Assembly: GCA_028291545.1 (NCBI GenBank)
Contig: JAQGHR010000013.1
Location: 1-64,000, forward strand
Origin: Planctomycetota bacterium
GTDB taxonomy: Bacteria; Planctomycetota; Planctomycetia; Isosphaerales; Isosphaeraceae
Direction of reading: 5' to 3'
Length of the DNA: 64,000 nt
Shown here: positions 1 through 9,876 of the stretch, in pieces
How positions within the stretch are numbered: the first letter of the stretch is position 1
How the letters are laid out: each line of letters opens with the position of its first letter
Made by a program: the position numbers and the translations under genes
The notes under the pieces: model-generated
The model's input: only the letters and a program-made list of their open reading frames with translations
The model's database searches: none
Told to the model about the DNA's origin: nothing

Positions 1-22
1 CAGACCGCCCGAGCCGAGAGGC

Positions 23-435
23 TCACCGGGCGAGATACGACGTCTCGGCGCGAACTGTCCACGCCATCCGGGTCGAGACGTCGCCTCGCACCGTTCCTGC
101 CGGACACTGACCGATCCACGCGACCGGACGACCCGACCTCAGCATGTCGGCGGTGGCGCCGCGCATCGCCACCGTCGCAGCGGCCATCAATTCGCGCATT
201 ACGTCCCATTCCGGGGCGTCCGGGATCGCCGCGTGATCGTACACCTCCACCAGATCGGTCAGTGCATCCAGGTACGCCTCGGCCCCCCCTCGTCCAGATC
301 CTCCTGGAGCAGACGATCCAGCACCCCCTGCGCCGCCGCCAGATCCTCGTCGTCGCGGATGTGCATCAGCGGGAACCGCTTCACCAGCGCATAGTAGCTG
401 TCGGGCAACGTCCGCTCGGCCGCTCGGATACTCAT
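23..435 (-). pseudogene. Broken HigA-type (HTH) antitoxin gene
   Basis: The reading frame opens at an ATG at 435 behind a GGGGAG ribosome site and reads MSIRAAERTLPDSYYALVKR onward. It enters a run of seven G (283-289 on the plus strand) and stops near 260. After a one-base shift the protein continues as AEAYLDALTDLVEVY and then MRELMAA. This is the N-terminal domain of the planctomycete HigA-like antitoxins that I know. The region that should hold the Xre-type DNA-binding helices (below about 190) no longer resembles one in any single frame, although one frame keeps NGARRRLDPDGVD, close to the family's NGARRLTPDQV. No HigB toxin lies beside it: the next gene upstream ends 69 bases away. I infer an orphan, decaying antitoxin; the G-run shift alone could be a sequencing error, but the loss of the HTH could not. 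Confidence 0.7.
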
Positions 436-503
436 GATCGCTCCCCTCTCTTGGCCCCTCGGGGCAGGGCGAACTTGCCTGCACCGGGAAATTTCGGCTT
501 GCG

Positions 504-3500
504 TTACCCCGAGATCGTCCCCGCGTCATCCCACGTCGCCTGCCCGTCGTAGAGCGTGAACGCCACCCCCCGGACGGACCGTCCCTCCAATCCCACCGAC
601 GCCGCCGACACGCTCAGCCGGACCCAACCCCCGGCCGTCGGCAGCATCCCGGCGTGATAGCGCGAGGCGGTCCCGGCCGTCCCCCACGCGATCAGGTCGG
701 AGCCCCAGTACGCGCGGTGCAGCCACGTGCCGTCGTTCCACTGGAGCATCAGCTCCTTGGGCGGATTGGCCGGGTCGAGATAGACCCACGCATACAGCGT
801 GTCGCCCGAGTTGACCAGGAGCGGGGAGGCCGCGTTCGCGAAGAAGTGCTGGTGCTCGCCCGCGGCGGACCCGGAGGCATGCACCAGCGAGCCCGAATGC
901 GGGGTCGGCCCGGCCGTCCACGACCACGCGTCCCCGCCGTCCGCCCCCGCCGTCGCGCCGGCCGGGATGGAGTCGTCCACCCACACGACCGCCGCCGCTC
1001 CCGAGGCCGGAAGCGTCCCCGCGTCATCCCACGTCGCCTGCCCGCCGTAGAGCGTGAACGCCATCCCCCGGACGGACCGTCCCTCCAGGCCGACGGCCGC
1101 CGCCGGCACGCTCAGTTGCGCCCAGCCCCCGGCGGCCGGCAAGATCCCGGCCCGATAGCGCGAGGCGGTCCCGGAGGTCCCCCAGGCGATCAGGTCCGAG
1201 CCCCAGTACGCGCGATGCGACCAGGTGCCGTCATTCCACTGGAGCATCAACTCCTTGGGAGGATTCGCCGGGTCGAGATAGACCCAGGCATACAGCGTAT
1301 CCCCGGCGTTGACCGAGAGGGGAGAGGCCGCGCCGGTGAAGAAGTGCTGATGCTCGCCCGAGGCCAGATTCGATCGATGATCGACCGAGCCCGAATGCGG
1401 CGTCGCCCCGGCACCCCACGTCCACGCGTCCCCTCCGTCGGACCCGACCGTCGCGCCGGCCGGGACGGCGTCATCCAGCCACGTGACCGCGTTCCCGGCG
1501 CGGGTCGCCGCGTGCAGGAAGATGGCGATCGGCGACCACGCGTAACGTGACGCGTTCGGCGGGTCGGAGGGGTTCGTGCCCCGGACCACGTGCAGCCGCA
1601 GGGTGCTCAGCCCGGCCGACAGCGGCAGGCTTCCCAGCGCGATCGTCGAGGACGCGGACACGAAGATCGGCCCGCCGATCGCCTGGTCGTTCAGATAGAC
1701 CTGCACCTGCCCCGGCTCCGCGCCCGACACCGCGTTCGTCGAGATCGACAGGCTATACGCCCCGCCCGTCTTCACGTTCAGCAGCCAGTCGGCGTCCTGC
1801 CCGGACTTCGGCAGGCTGAAGTCGCGCCCCAGCGTGTCCGTCCGCGCAGGGAACTGGTTCGCCGCGGCGGCGAAGATCGGCACCCCGGCCGTGACCTCCT
1901 GCCTCGCCCCGGCCGCGAGGTCCAGGACCCCGCGATACCGCGGAGACAGGCTCGGTTTCTTCGCCTGCGACTTCTCGACCAGCGGCCACTCGATCGTCGG
2001 CGTGAGGATGCCGAACGGCCCGTTGAAGACGTTGGCCTGATCGCCGCCGGCCGCGTACCAGTCGAGGTAATGGGTCTGGACCATCGCCTCCATACGCGGG
2101 TCGCGCATCGCCGCCAGCGCGTACTGCCCGTAGATCCCCTGATTCGCCAGCGACGGCCCCCCCTCGTACGCCACGTTCTTCATGCCGTAATACGTCGCCA
2201 CCGTCGTGAAATTCTGGGTCGTCGCGTACGTGCCCTCCTCGTTGGCCGCGAGCGAGCGGAAGATCGCGTTGACTGACGAGTAATCGCTCGGCCCCCAGTA
2301 ATTGGCGTTCCCCAGGCCGTAGAACCAGTTCTTCGGCTGCCCAAAGGTCGACTCGAACCAGGGGAACGTGTTGACGTAATAGGTCCAGTTCCGCTCCTGC
2401 CACCCCAGCACCGGCCGGATTGTCGCGTACGACGGGTCCGGTCCGAACACGCGGCGGAACAGGTCCGTGATCTGCATCGTCCGCTGCAGGTAGCGGCGAT
2501 TGGCCCACACCGTCGCGTCGGTGCTGCCGTCGTTATTGAGCGCCGAGCCCCCGGCCTGGACCTCCTGCGACGCCGCGTGGGTGTTGTACGCCCAGGGCTG
2601 GTAGGTCCCGCCCCACACCTCGTTGGAGTATTCCAGGTCCACCTTCAGGCCCGGCTTCAGGCCCGGGTAATACACCCCGCCCACCGTGTCTCCGTTCTTG
2701 ATCAAGGACGCCAGTTGCGTCACGTAGTCGTCCGTCGCGGGCCCCGGGACGTTGATCCACATGTCGGTGTTCGTGGCATTCGCGAGCTGGATCATGTATT
2801 CCCACGACGCCGCGACCTTGCCGTGGTAGCTGTCGGCCTGCGACGAATCCGTCGGCAGCCTCCGCTGCGACCAGTCGAGCGTCGCGACCTGCGAGCCGTT
2901 GTACCAGAGGTAATTGTTGGCACCGGACGGGTCCAGGTAGCGCAAGGTCCCGAACGGCCGCATCGCGTTGAGGGATTCGGTGGTGAAGACCTGCGACGTG
3001 GCGGGGTCGTAGCCGGGCCGGATCAGCTTCACGTCGGACACCCCCGCGCCGGTGGGGCTGGCGGAATTTTGCGTACCGGCGAAGTTCACGATCAGCAGGG
3101 GATTGCCCGGCGACACGACCAGGTCGGCCATCGTCGTGTTCGAGGCCGCGTCGTAAGACGCGTTCTGGACCGTGAAGTTCACGTTCCAGTTCGGGGGCGA
3201 GACCAGCGCCTGGCCGTGGAACGACAGGTGATACGTCCCGCTGATGTCCGGCGCCACGGCCTTCGGATCGGGCCCGTTCCAGGACTGATTCACGCGATCG
3301 TCGATCACGATGATCTGGGCGTCGCTCGTGGGCCAGCCGTTGGCATCCCTCGCGCTGACCAGTTGCCCCGAGAGGCCCGTCCAGTCGCGGACGCTCTTCA
3401 TCGCATCAACGAAGTCGAGACTCGCGTTCAGGCCCAGCGGCCCCGCGCTGAGCATCGACCGAGACTCGAGGCACTCCACCGAAGCCCGCCTGGAACGCGC

Positions 3501-3536
3501 GCAACGCCGCCTGCGACCGACATGGTCGTTGGTCAA
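504..3536 (-). CDS. Secreted LEPR-XLL-type protein with a glycosidase-like domain and a duplicated C-terminal module
   Basis: About 1010 residues. The N-terminus is Arg-rich and leads into VECLESRSMLSAG, an LEPR-XLL-type surface-export motif of planctomycetes. I choose a TTG start at 3536: it has GGGAGAG six bases upstream and gives a leader that aligns with the paralogue at 4724 (LTNDHVGRRRR against MLTWPSHHRR). An ATG at 3641 would add 35 residues. The central domain looks like a clan GH-A barrel: LEYSNEVWGG carries a likely acid/base Glu (about residue 306) and NVAYEGGPS a likely nucleophile (about 458). Two copies of a 166-residue beta-rich module end the protein, each with KELMLQWNDGTW and TLYxGQATWDDAG. 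The glycosidase role is inferred from these two Glu contexts; the substrate is unknown. Confidence 0.85.
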   Translation of the reverse strand: MTNDHVGRRRRCARSRRASVECLESRSMLSAGPLGLNASLDFVDAMKSVRDWTGLSGQLVSARDANGWPTSDAQIIVIDDRVNQSWNGPDPKAVAPDISGTYHLSFHGQALVSPPNWNVNFTVQNASYDAASNTTMADLVVSPGNPLLIVNFAGTQNSASPTGAGVSDVKLIRPGYDPATSQVFTTESLNAMRPFGTLRYLDPSGANNYLWYNGSQVATLDWSQRRLPTDSSQADSYHGKVAASWEYMIQLANATNTDMWINVPGPATDDYVTQLASLIKNGDTVGGVYYPGLKPGLKVDLEYSNEVWGGTYQPWAYNTHAASQEVQAGGSALNNDGSTDATVWANRRYLQRTMQITDLFRRVFGPDPSYATIRPVLGWQERNWTYYVNTFPWFESTFGQPKNWFYGLGNANYWGPSDYSSVNAIFRSLAANEEGTYATTQNFTTVATYYGMKNVAYEGGPSLANQGIYGQYALAAMRDPRMEAMVQTHYLDWYAAGGDQANVFNGPFGILTPTIEWPLVEKSQAKKPSLSPRYRGVLDLAAGARQEVTAGVPIFAAAANQFPARTDTLGRDFSLPKSGQDADWLLNVKTGGAYSLSISTNAVSGAEPGQVQVYLNDQAIGGPIFVSASSTIALGSLPLSAGLSTLRLHVVRGTNPSDPPNASRYAWSPIAIFLHAATRAGNAVTWLDDAVPAGATVGSDGGDAWTWGAGATPHSGSVDHRSNLASGEHQHFFTGAASPLSVNAGDTLYAWVYLDPANPPKELMLQWNDGTWSHRAYWGSDLIAWGTSGTASRYRAGILPAAGGWAQLSVPAAAVGLEGRSVRGMAFTLYGGQATWDDAGTLPASGAAAVVWVDDSIPAGATAGADGGDAWSWTAGPTPHSGSLVHASGSAAGEHQHFFANAASPLLVNSGDTLYAWVYLDPANPPKELMLQWNDGTWLHRAYWGSDLIAWGTAGTASRYHAGMLPTAGGWVRLSVSAASVGLEGRSVRGVAFTLYDGQATWDDAGTISG
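521..1510 (-). repeat. Tandem 498-bp in-frame duplication
   Basis: Two adjacent copies, with a period of exactly 498 bases (166 codons), form the end of the preceding coding region. The string beginning ccgcgtcatcccacgtcgcc occurs at 521 and again at 1019. The protein copies are clearly homologous, by eye roughly three quarters identical, with long identical blocks such as TLYAWVYLDPANPPKELMLQ. The module is probably carbohydrate-binding or a structural beta-sandwich; I know it from other planctomycete secreted proteins but cannot name its family. Confidence 0.9.
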
Positions 3537-4723
3537 GAGAACTCTCCCGGAAGGAAAGAGAACGAATCGGATTCGGCCAGACCGAGGAACACACCGCGGA
3601 GGATCCGGACGGGCCCTCGCGAACAGAGAGAAGGACCACATTAATTAAGCGATGACGTCAAGTCAACCGTCCAGAAGAAAATAATGAGTCATCTCTCATC
3701 ATTTCAAGTCTGCGTCATGACGGCCACAAAACAATGTCACGAACGCAAGTGAACGGCCGCGCAATCCGTTTTTTTGGGGCGGAAAAGTCTGATTGATGAG
3801 CGATTCCTCAAGCGATCGGAGGTCGGCAGTCGGGTCGCGGCGGGAGCGTCGGCCCGACGTCCGGATCGCCCGGCGTCGCTCCAAACGACGGCGAAGGACG
3901 CGCCAGACCGACAGGTCCGACGGGACCAGGTCCGCCCCGCCGACACGTCGTGAGGCTAACCGGATTGTGTGTTTCGCCCCGGAGGGGCTGCGGTCGATAG
4001 CCGGGGGCGTCCCGCCCCTGGAGCATTCCGTCGCGGCATGAGGTGACTCCTCGGAGCTTGGCAGGCTCGAGGAGTAACGACCTCACGGGCCTGGATCAAT
4101 GAGATTCCGCCATCCTGGTTTTTTTGACCTAGAGTATCTCCAGAAACAGCCGGAGGCCCGGAGGCCACCGCGGGGACGAACGGGCCGCCAGGCGGCCTCG
4201 CGGCATCCGTCCGGGGGCGCAACCCCGAGGGTCCTCGCGACCTGAACGACGACGAGGAACGTCATCCTCGGCCGGCGAACCCGGCGGAAATCCCGAGAAT
4301 CGCCGGAGGAGATGCGGGCCCGGCCGCGAACTTGATGAAGGATCACCATAAGATAAATGATCAGGTTATCTCGGATTTCACAATTCCCATTATATCGAGA
4401 ACTGCGATTTTTAACCTGGTCTTGATTTCATTGAGTGTGGTCTAATTATGCGATTCTACGATCGCCCCGAATCCTCGCGAGACATCCCGCACGATCGCGG
4501 CCCGGGCATCGCGCCGGGCATGCCCCGCCCGGATTGATTTCGTCAACATAAGCAACGCCCGCAGCCGGTAGGCTCCCACGCCATATCCCGATACGTGAAT
4601 CAAACCACGCCATCATCGGCCGACGCCGACGGCTTGCCGGTTCGCCTTGCGCGACGGATGCGCAGCGGGCCGCGAACCGCACCGAACAGAACCAGACCGA
4701 TCACACCGATTCGAGGAACTCGC
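3537..4723. promoter_or_regulatory. Divergent intergenic region
   Basis: The region separates two divergent paralogous surface-protein genes and must hold both promoters. Stretches at about 3655-3790 and 4340-4450 are AT-rich against the GC-rich surroundings and are the likely promoter areas. A short hairpin, GGGGCG-tcc-CGCCCC, lies near 4008. I see no convincing gene: the open frames here are Arg/Pro/Gly-rich shadows. Confidence 0.5.
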
Positions 4724-7700
4724 ATGTTGACATGGCCCTCCCACCACCGCCGCGCATCGAGCCGCCGCACCCGCCGCGCGAACGCCCGGCCGCCCCGCCC
4801 CGAGGCCCTGGAGCCCCGATCCTTGCTCTCGGCCGGCGGGGGCTTCACCCAGGGGGGGATCGCGGGCACATATTACGCGGACGAGACGCTCTCGGGCACG
4901 CCCGCCTTCGTCCGCCAGGATGACCGGATCGACTTCACCTGGCCGGGCGGGGGAGCGGGGCCGGGCGGTTCCAACTCCCCGGGCTTCGCCGCGATCGGCG
5001 GCGGTTCGGCGTTCTCCGCGCGGTGGATGGGCCAGGTCGTCCCCGCGTTCTCGGAGACCTACACCTTCGCCGCCACCTTCGACGAGGGCGCTCGCCTCTC
5101 CCTCCGACCCGCCGGATCGGGCGCGCTGACAACGCTCATCGACGACTGGACCCCCGCCGCCGGCCCCGGCTTGGCCCCCGCCACCACGACCGCGCGCGGC
5201 TCCTTCGGCATGGTTGCCGGTCAGACTTATGATCTCGTGATGGAATATCACAGTCACTCGGGCGACGCTGCCGCGACCCTCGCCTGGTCGAGCCCGAGCA
5301 CGCCGACCGAGGTGGTGGGGCCGCTGAGCCTGGCCGGCCTGAACATGACCACGTATTCCGGCACGATCTTCGCTGATGCCATGAAGTCGGCGAGGGATGA
5401 GTGGGGCGACCCGAACAATTACTTCGGCAAGCCCCGCGTCGTCCGCGACGCCAACGGCTGGCCCCTCTCCGACGCCACCAGCATCGTCTGGGACGCCCGC
5501 GACCCCGCCTCCACGGCCGGCACCTACCTCCTCTATTTCACCGGCCGCGCGTCCGTCTCGACCCTCTTCAATTACGGCCAGTTCAGCGCCGGCGGCACCT
5601 CCTACGGCACCGTCCTCCCCGCCGGCGCCGGATACGACCCGGCGACCAATTCCACCACCGCCCTCGTGCGGGTCACCAATGCCCCGATCCTCTATCTGAC
5701 TTTCAAGAGCACCCAGGCCACGCCCTCATCTCCGCTCAACAGCGGCGTCAAGGATGTCCAGTTCATGCGCCCCACGACCGCGGGCTCATCGACCCCCACC
5801 CCCCTCGGCACGCTCGTCGCCCCCGACTTCAAGACGGCCCTCACGCCCTACTCGACCGAGCGATGGCTGACCGCCAACTTCGACACCACCCAGGTGAACT
5901 GGTCCGACCGCGTGCTCCCTTCCTATCAGATCGCCGACTACGTCGATCGCGAGGCGGTCTGGGAAGACCTCGTCATGTTCGCGAACGAGACCGGCAAGGA
6001 CCTGTACATCACCATCCCGATGAACGCATCGGCCGATTACGTGACCAAGCTGGCCCAGACCATTCGATACGGGACCGACGGGGTGAACCCATACACGTCG
6101 ATCCAGGCGCACCCCGCCTATCCCGGATTGCAGCCGAACCTGAAACTTTACGTCGAGTGGTCCAACGAGACCTGGAACTGGGCGTTCGGCCAGGGGACCG
6201 TCGGCAACCAGAACTCGATCGCGGCCGTGCAGCAGGGGACTCCCGAGGGTCAGATCCTCAACTTCGACGGCCAGCGCCCCTACGGCGACTTCCGCCGATG
6301 GACGGCCCTCAAGACCGTCGAGGCCAGCGACGCGTTCCGGTCGGTCTTCTCCGACCCGGCGATGGGCGATCGCGTCCGGATGCTGCTGGAATACCAGTAC
6401 GACAACGCCCAGAACACCGCCATCGAGGAGCTGGGATTCATCGACAACTACTTCAACAACGCCGATGGCAAGCCCCACGTCGCGACCCCCCACCCGGTCG
6501 GCTACTACCTCTGGGGCGCCGGCGCGGCCGCCTACTTCGGCGCCCCCAACGGCCTGGGCACCCAGAGCGACATCAACTTCACGTCTCCGGGCTTCGAGTC
6601 CGCGACGATCGGCCAGTCCTGGTCGTTCGCCGGCAACGCCGGGCTCGTGGCCAACAGCGCCCGCACCTCGGCCGCGGCGGCGACCTCGCCGGGCACACTC
6701 ACCAGGAACACCGCCGGCGCGTCGTCCCTCGGCTATAAATTCACCGTCGGGCCGCAGGACATCGCGATCTACAACCTCGGCCGCTGGGTGGCCCCGGGCG
6801 ACACCAAGTCACACGTCGTGCGGGTCCTCCAAGCCGATACCAAGGCCCAGGTCGCCTGGCTCACGGTCAACACGGCCGGGGTCGCCGCGGGGCAGTATGC
6901 CTATGCGTCCGTCGGCCACCCCGTGATGCTCAAGGCCGGCACGACCTACTACCTGCTCAGCGACGAGTCAAGCAACGCCGACCCCTTCTACGACCAGGAC
7001 AGCGCGATCGCCCCGACCTCCTCCGGCATCACGATCCTCGGGGCCGCGAGCGCGACCATCCTCGACACCACCCAGCCGTGGAACACGGCCATCTGGAAGT
7101 TCGCCGACGGCGCGGCCGGCTCGCGCGGGTTCGGGCCCGTCGACATCAAGTTCACGACCGCTCCCGACCCCCGGATGGGCTTCGTTCCGGATGCCCCCGA
7201 GGGCGTGACGGCCGCCTTCATCGGCGACACCGGCTCGATCTCCCAGGCGGTGAACTTCCCGTCCGCCGGCACGTTCGCCCTCCAGCTCTCCGCCGCCAAC
7301 AAGGCCGGCAGCCCCGACTCGATCCGGATCTTCGTCGACAGCACCGAGGTCACGCCCAACGGCACCAGCTACAAGGCCGGCACGCAGCCGTGGTCCCCCG
7401 GATTTGGTGCGTTCGGCAAGAACCAGCTCGATTACTACTCGTGGGGTACGGCTCCGTTCCCAATCTCCTCGGCCGGCTTCCACACGGTCCGGATCGTCGG
7501 GACCGGCAGTACGGGGCAATACACCTTCCTCGACAATTTTCAGGTGACGAGCGCCGAGGCCATCTTTGCCAGCGGCGTCCCCGGCCGAGGCGAAGCGAAC
7601 GGGCAGCCCCAGGCCGCCGCAACCGCCTACCAGGCCCAACTTGCCTCCCAGGCAAAATACGCCCAGTTTTATGGACTTCAGGTCGTCGCCTATGAAGGTG

Positions 7701-8260
7701 GCTGGTCCGTCGGCGGCGATGCGGGCGGTTCACCTCTCCAAAATTACGCCAAGTATGCAGATCCCCGCGCCGGCCGGGCAAACCTTGATTCGCTCAACGC
7801 CTTCGCCGCGTCCGGCGGTGTCCTTTACTGCTTCGGGACCTACGACCAGTGGCAAGTGAACGACCTGGCCAACGCCGCCAGCTATCCCCTCCAGCAGTCC
7901 ATCCGCCTCGCGTCCGACCGCCTGCCGGCCGCTCCAACGAACGGGATCGCCCTCCCGGCGACCCTGACCACGTCTAATAAAACCTACGACTACAACAATT
8001 CCAATGGCAAGCTCGGCTCCAACGGCTACCTGGTCTGGGACATCCTGGTCCCAGCGGATGGGTTGCTTTCGTTCACGATCTCGTCGAGCCAGGTGGGAAG
8101 CTTCACGCTGATCGTCGACGGCCAGTCCACGAGCTTCGGGGGCGCGGCCGGCACGCCGCGTTCCGGCTCATTGCGACTCAGTCGCGGGGTCCACTCCCTC
8201 AAGATTCGCTCGACGGGCGGCCAGCCCGTGATCCTGGGAGTCGCCGCGAGCCTGGGCTGA
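4724..8260 (+). CDS. Secreted LEPR-XLL-type protein with PA14 and glycosidase-like domains
   Basis: About 1178 residues from the ATG at 4724, which has GAGGA seven bases upstream; an upstream in-frame ATG at 4595 lacks such a site. The leader is MLTWPSHHRR... and ends in EALEPRSLLSAG, a canonical LEPR-XLL motif. Residues of about 45-195 form a PA14-like domain (GIAGTYYADETLSGTP, FAATFDEGARLSL). The following part matches the divergent neighbour at 504-3536: ARDEWGDPNN and VVRDANGWPLSDA, then YVEWSNETWNW with a putative acid/base Glu and VVAYEGGWSVGG with a putative nucleophile. A beta-sandwich insert lies between them (about residues 620-960). The C-terminus is a small beta domain. It is probably an exported glycan-binding or glycan-cleaving protein; activity is inferred only. 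Confidence 0.85.
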   Translation: MLTWPSHHRRASSRRTRRANARPPRPEALEPRSLLSAGGGFTQGGIAGTYYADETLSGTPAFVRQDDRIDFTWPGGGAGPGGSNSPGFAAIGGGSAFSARWMGQVVPAFSETYTFAATFDEGARLSLRPAGSGALTTLIDDWTPAAGPGLAPATTTARGSFGMVAGQTYDLVMEYHSHSGDAAATLAWSSPSTPTEVVGPLSLAGLNMTTYSGTIFADAMKSARDEWGDPNNYFGKPRVVRDANGWPLSDATSIVWDARDPASTAGTYLLYFTGRASVSTLFNYGQFSAGGTSYGTVLPAGAGYDPATNSTTALVRVTNAPILYLTFKSTQATPSSPLNSGVKDVQFMRPTTAGSSTPTPLGTLVAPDFKTALTPYSTERWLTANFDTTQVNWSDRVLPSYQIADYVDREAVWEDLVMFANETGKDLYITIPMNASADYVTKLAQTIRYGTDGVNPYTSIQAHPAYPGLQPNLKLYVEWSNETWNWAFGQGTVGNQNSIAAVQQGTPEGQILNFDGQRPYGDFRRWTALKTVEASDAFRSVFSDPAMGDRVRMLLEYQYDNAQNTAIEELGFIDNYFNNADGKPHVATPHPVGYYLWGAGAAAYFGAPNGLGTQSDINFTSPGFESATIGQSWSFAGNAGLVANSARTSAAAATSPGTLTRNTAGASSLGYKFTVGPQDIAIYNLGRWVAPGDTKSHVVRVLQADTKAQVAWLTVNTAGVAAGQYAYASVGHPVMLKAGTTYYLLSDESSNADPFYDQDSAIAPTSSGITILGAASATILDTTQPWNTAIWKFADGAAGSRGFGPVDIKFTTAPDPRMGFVPDAPEGVTAAFIGDTGSISQAVNFPSAGTFALQLSAANKAGSPDSIRIFVDSTEVTPNGTSYKAGTQPWSPGFGAFGKNQLDYYSWGTAPFPISSAGFHTVRIVGTGSTGQYTFLDNFQVTSAEAIFASGVPGRGEANGQPQAAATAYQAQLASQAKYAQFYGLQVVAYEGGWSVGGDAGGSPLQNYAKYADPRAGRANLDSLNAFAASGGVLYCFGTYDQWQVNDLANAASYPLQQSIRLASDRLPAAPTNGIALPATLTTSNKTYDYNNSNGKLGSNGYLVWDILVPADGLLSFTISSSQVGSFTLIVDGQSTSFGGAAGTPRSGSLRLSRGVHSLKIRSTGGQPVILGVAASLG

Positions 8261-8383
8261 GCCGACCAGCCGGCGCCCAGGCCCTCACGGTCAACGAATC
8301 AGGCATACCGTCATGAACGATTGTCGTTCACGACGTCCCGTCACCCTTCGCGTCGAGCTGTCGAACGAAGAGATCCTAACAAA

Positions 8384-8989
8384 TCAATCGACAGGGATAT
8401 GCCGACAGAAGGGGAGGGACGTGTGGCGGGTCTTGAGGAGAACGAGGTATTTCCCATCCGGCGCCGGCCTCGAGAGTGCGAAGGCTGACGGGCTCCCCGG
8501 GCTCGTCCGCGAGAGGGACTCGTACTTCCCCGCGCGTGACATCAGGCGGAAATATATCAGCGCTTCCTGATATTTCGACCTCTCGTCCCGGTTCGACCCG
8601 ACATGCGTACGATGCCATCCCAAGTGGCCCTCATCCGCGGGATCGACGAGATCGACCACGATGACGAAGTCGCTCCATCCGGATCGTACCGCATCCAGAT
8701 AGACGACGTCCATCGCCTCGGTCGAGGTGAGATAGCAACGCACCAGTCGGGCGTCGTCGGTCTCGCCTTCGGGGCTGACGATTCGAAGGCTGCGGCCCGG
8801 GATCCACGCTGAATTGCACGGGAATCTCTGGCCGGAGGTCTGTGGTTCGAGGAAAAAGTTAGCATGTGCCATCGAGGATGGTGCTCCATCACAAGCAATG
8901 TAGCGAGATGAATTGGAGAACTCGAAGGGAGACCTGCGACTGAGGTCTCGCGGGCGGAAGAGCGAGCGATACCAAGCGCGAGGTGACAT
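8384..8989 (-). CDS. Hypothetical protein
   Basis: An open frame of 201 codons with balanced composition, unlike the Arg/Pro-rich shadow frames around it. The middle is the most protein-like: STEAMDVVYLDAVRSGWSDF, then FVIVVDLVDPADEGHLGWHR, an alternation of hydrophobic strands and acidic turns. I do not recognise a family. No good ribosome site precedes the ATG at 8989, and an internal ATG that begins MAHANFFLEPQ is an alternative. It faces the end of the PA14 protein gene, 123 bases away. It could be a real small protein or a remnant. Confidence 0.5.
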   Translation of the reverse strand: MSPRAWYRSLFRPRDLSRRSPFEFSNSSRYIACDGAPSSMAHANFFLEPQTSGQRFPCNSAWIPGRSLRIVSPEGETDDARLVRCYLTSTEAMDVVYLDAVRSGWSDFVIVVDLVDPADEGHLGWHRTHVGSNRDERSKYQEALIYFRLMSRAGKYESLSRTSPGSPSAFALSRPAPDGKYLVLLKTRHTSLPFCRHIPVD

Positions 8990-9876
8990 GACGATGCCGG
9001 ACAGTAAAACGAGAGCAGTAAACTAACTGAAAGCCAATCCGTCTGTAAAGTTAATTTCGGTAATGTTTTTGTTGGGTTCCTATTTCCTGCGATCCGGTCC
9101 GCACGGACGATGTCCCGGTCGTAGCCCGTTTCTCGCCAAGAACGGCCAGTTCCCCCTGCCCATGGTCGACCCGATCGAGAACGCCCAATCCGCCATCGAC
9201 GACCTCATCGACGTCATGGAGCGGCAACTCCGGGTCGAGACGCCCCGACTGCGACGCAAACGCCCTCGGGGGCGAGAACCCGGGGAGGTCGAGATCTCCG
9301 TTGAAGTTCGTAGGCATCGTTCCCTGTAGGGCCGGTTGGAACCGGCCCTACGACACGGGCGTCCCTGCCCAGGACCGCTCCTGTCCGACGGATCCCGCGA
9401 TCGAGGTTCGGCCATGCTGCGATGATACCTTCGAGGGACGAGGTCTCGACCTCAAATTCGGGGGCGAGGCCCGCCGAACGAGGAGTTTCGATTCCTCTCG
9501 GGGGATTTTAATGGGTATCCACTTGAGAGGGCTTGAGTCAATAGGACAGTTACGGAAAGGATTTGCCCAAGCGCGGGCAAGCTGGCCTCGCACAAAGGGG
9601 CACAGGACCCGGTCCGGTCATGTGAACGAAGCCAGGTACGACTCTCGCTCAATTCGCAATTTCGCCGGATCGCAATCTGGTAGCGGACTTGGCGATCCCG
9701 GCCCGGCCATCTCATCGCCGGGGAGTGGTCGGGACGGCGACGAGGGCGCCACCCGAGGAAATCGTCGCGCAAGTGACGACGCCTGGCATCACAGCTCAGT
9801 CTTGTATCGGCTTATCGTCGAGTGACGAAATGGTACTGCGTCGTACGGTCCAGACAGTCCGTGTCACGAGAGGGGT
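8990..9876. other. Long spacer without a clear gene
   Basis: Only weak frames occur. The best is a plus-strand frame near 9162-9329 that begins MVDPIENAQSAIDDLIDVME, which could be a 55-residue peptide but has no support beyond its composition. A perfect palindrome lies at 9326-9351 and is listed separately. A tRNA-like string, ggttcaaatc, at 9874-9883 has no matching stem. Confidence 0.5.
9326..9351. repeat. REP-like palindrome
   Basis: Twelve bases, gtagggccggtt, a gg centre, then the exact reverse complement. The ends GTAGGG/CCCTAC are shared with the palindrome at 36443-36470, while the inner stem differs on both arms at once. It lies in a spacer, outside any credible gene. This is the pattern of a dispersed intergenic palindromic element. 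Confidence 0.75.

Noticed and set aside
654..1550. Long plus-strand open frame inside the first surface-protein gene
   Set aside because: Arg/Gly/Pro-rich mirror of the real minus-strand gene in GC-rich DNA; no family resemblance. The same holds for long opposite-strand frames over 5400-6700, 15134-16756, 19217-20782, 28534-31113, 40781-43132 and 52117-53871.
3793..4041. Plus-strand frame ending FAPEGLRSIAGGV...
   Set aside because: The composition is that of a shadow frame over a GC-rich hairpin; the string recurs in spurious predictions of such genomes as I recall, and no ribosome site is present.
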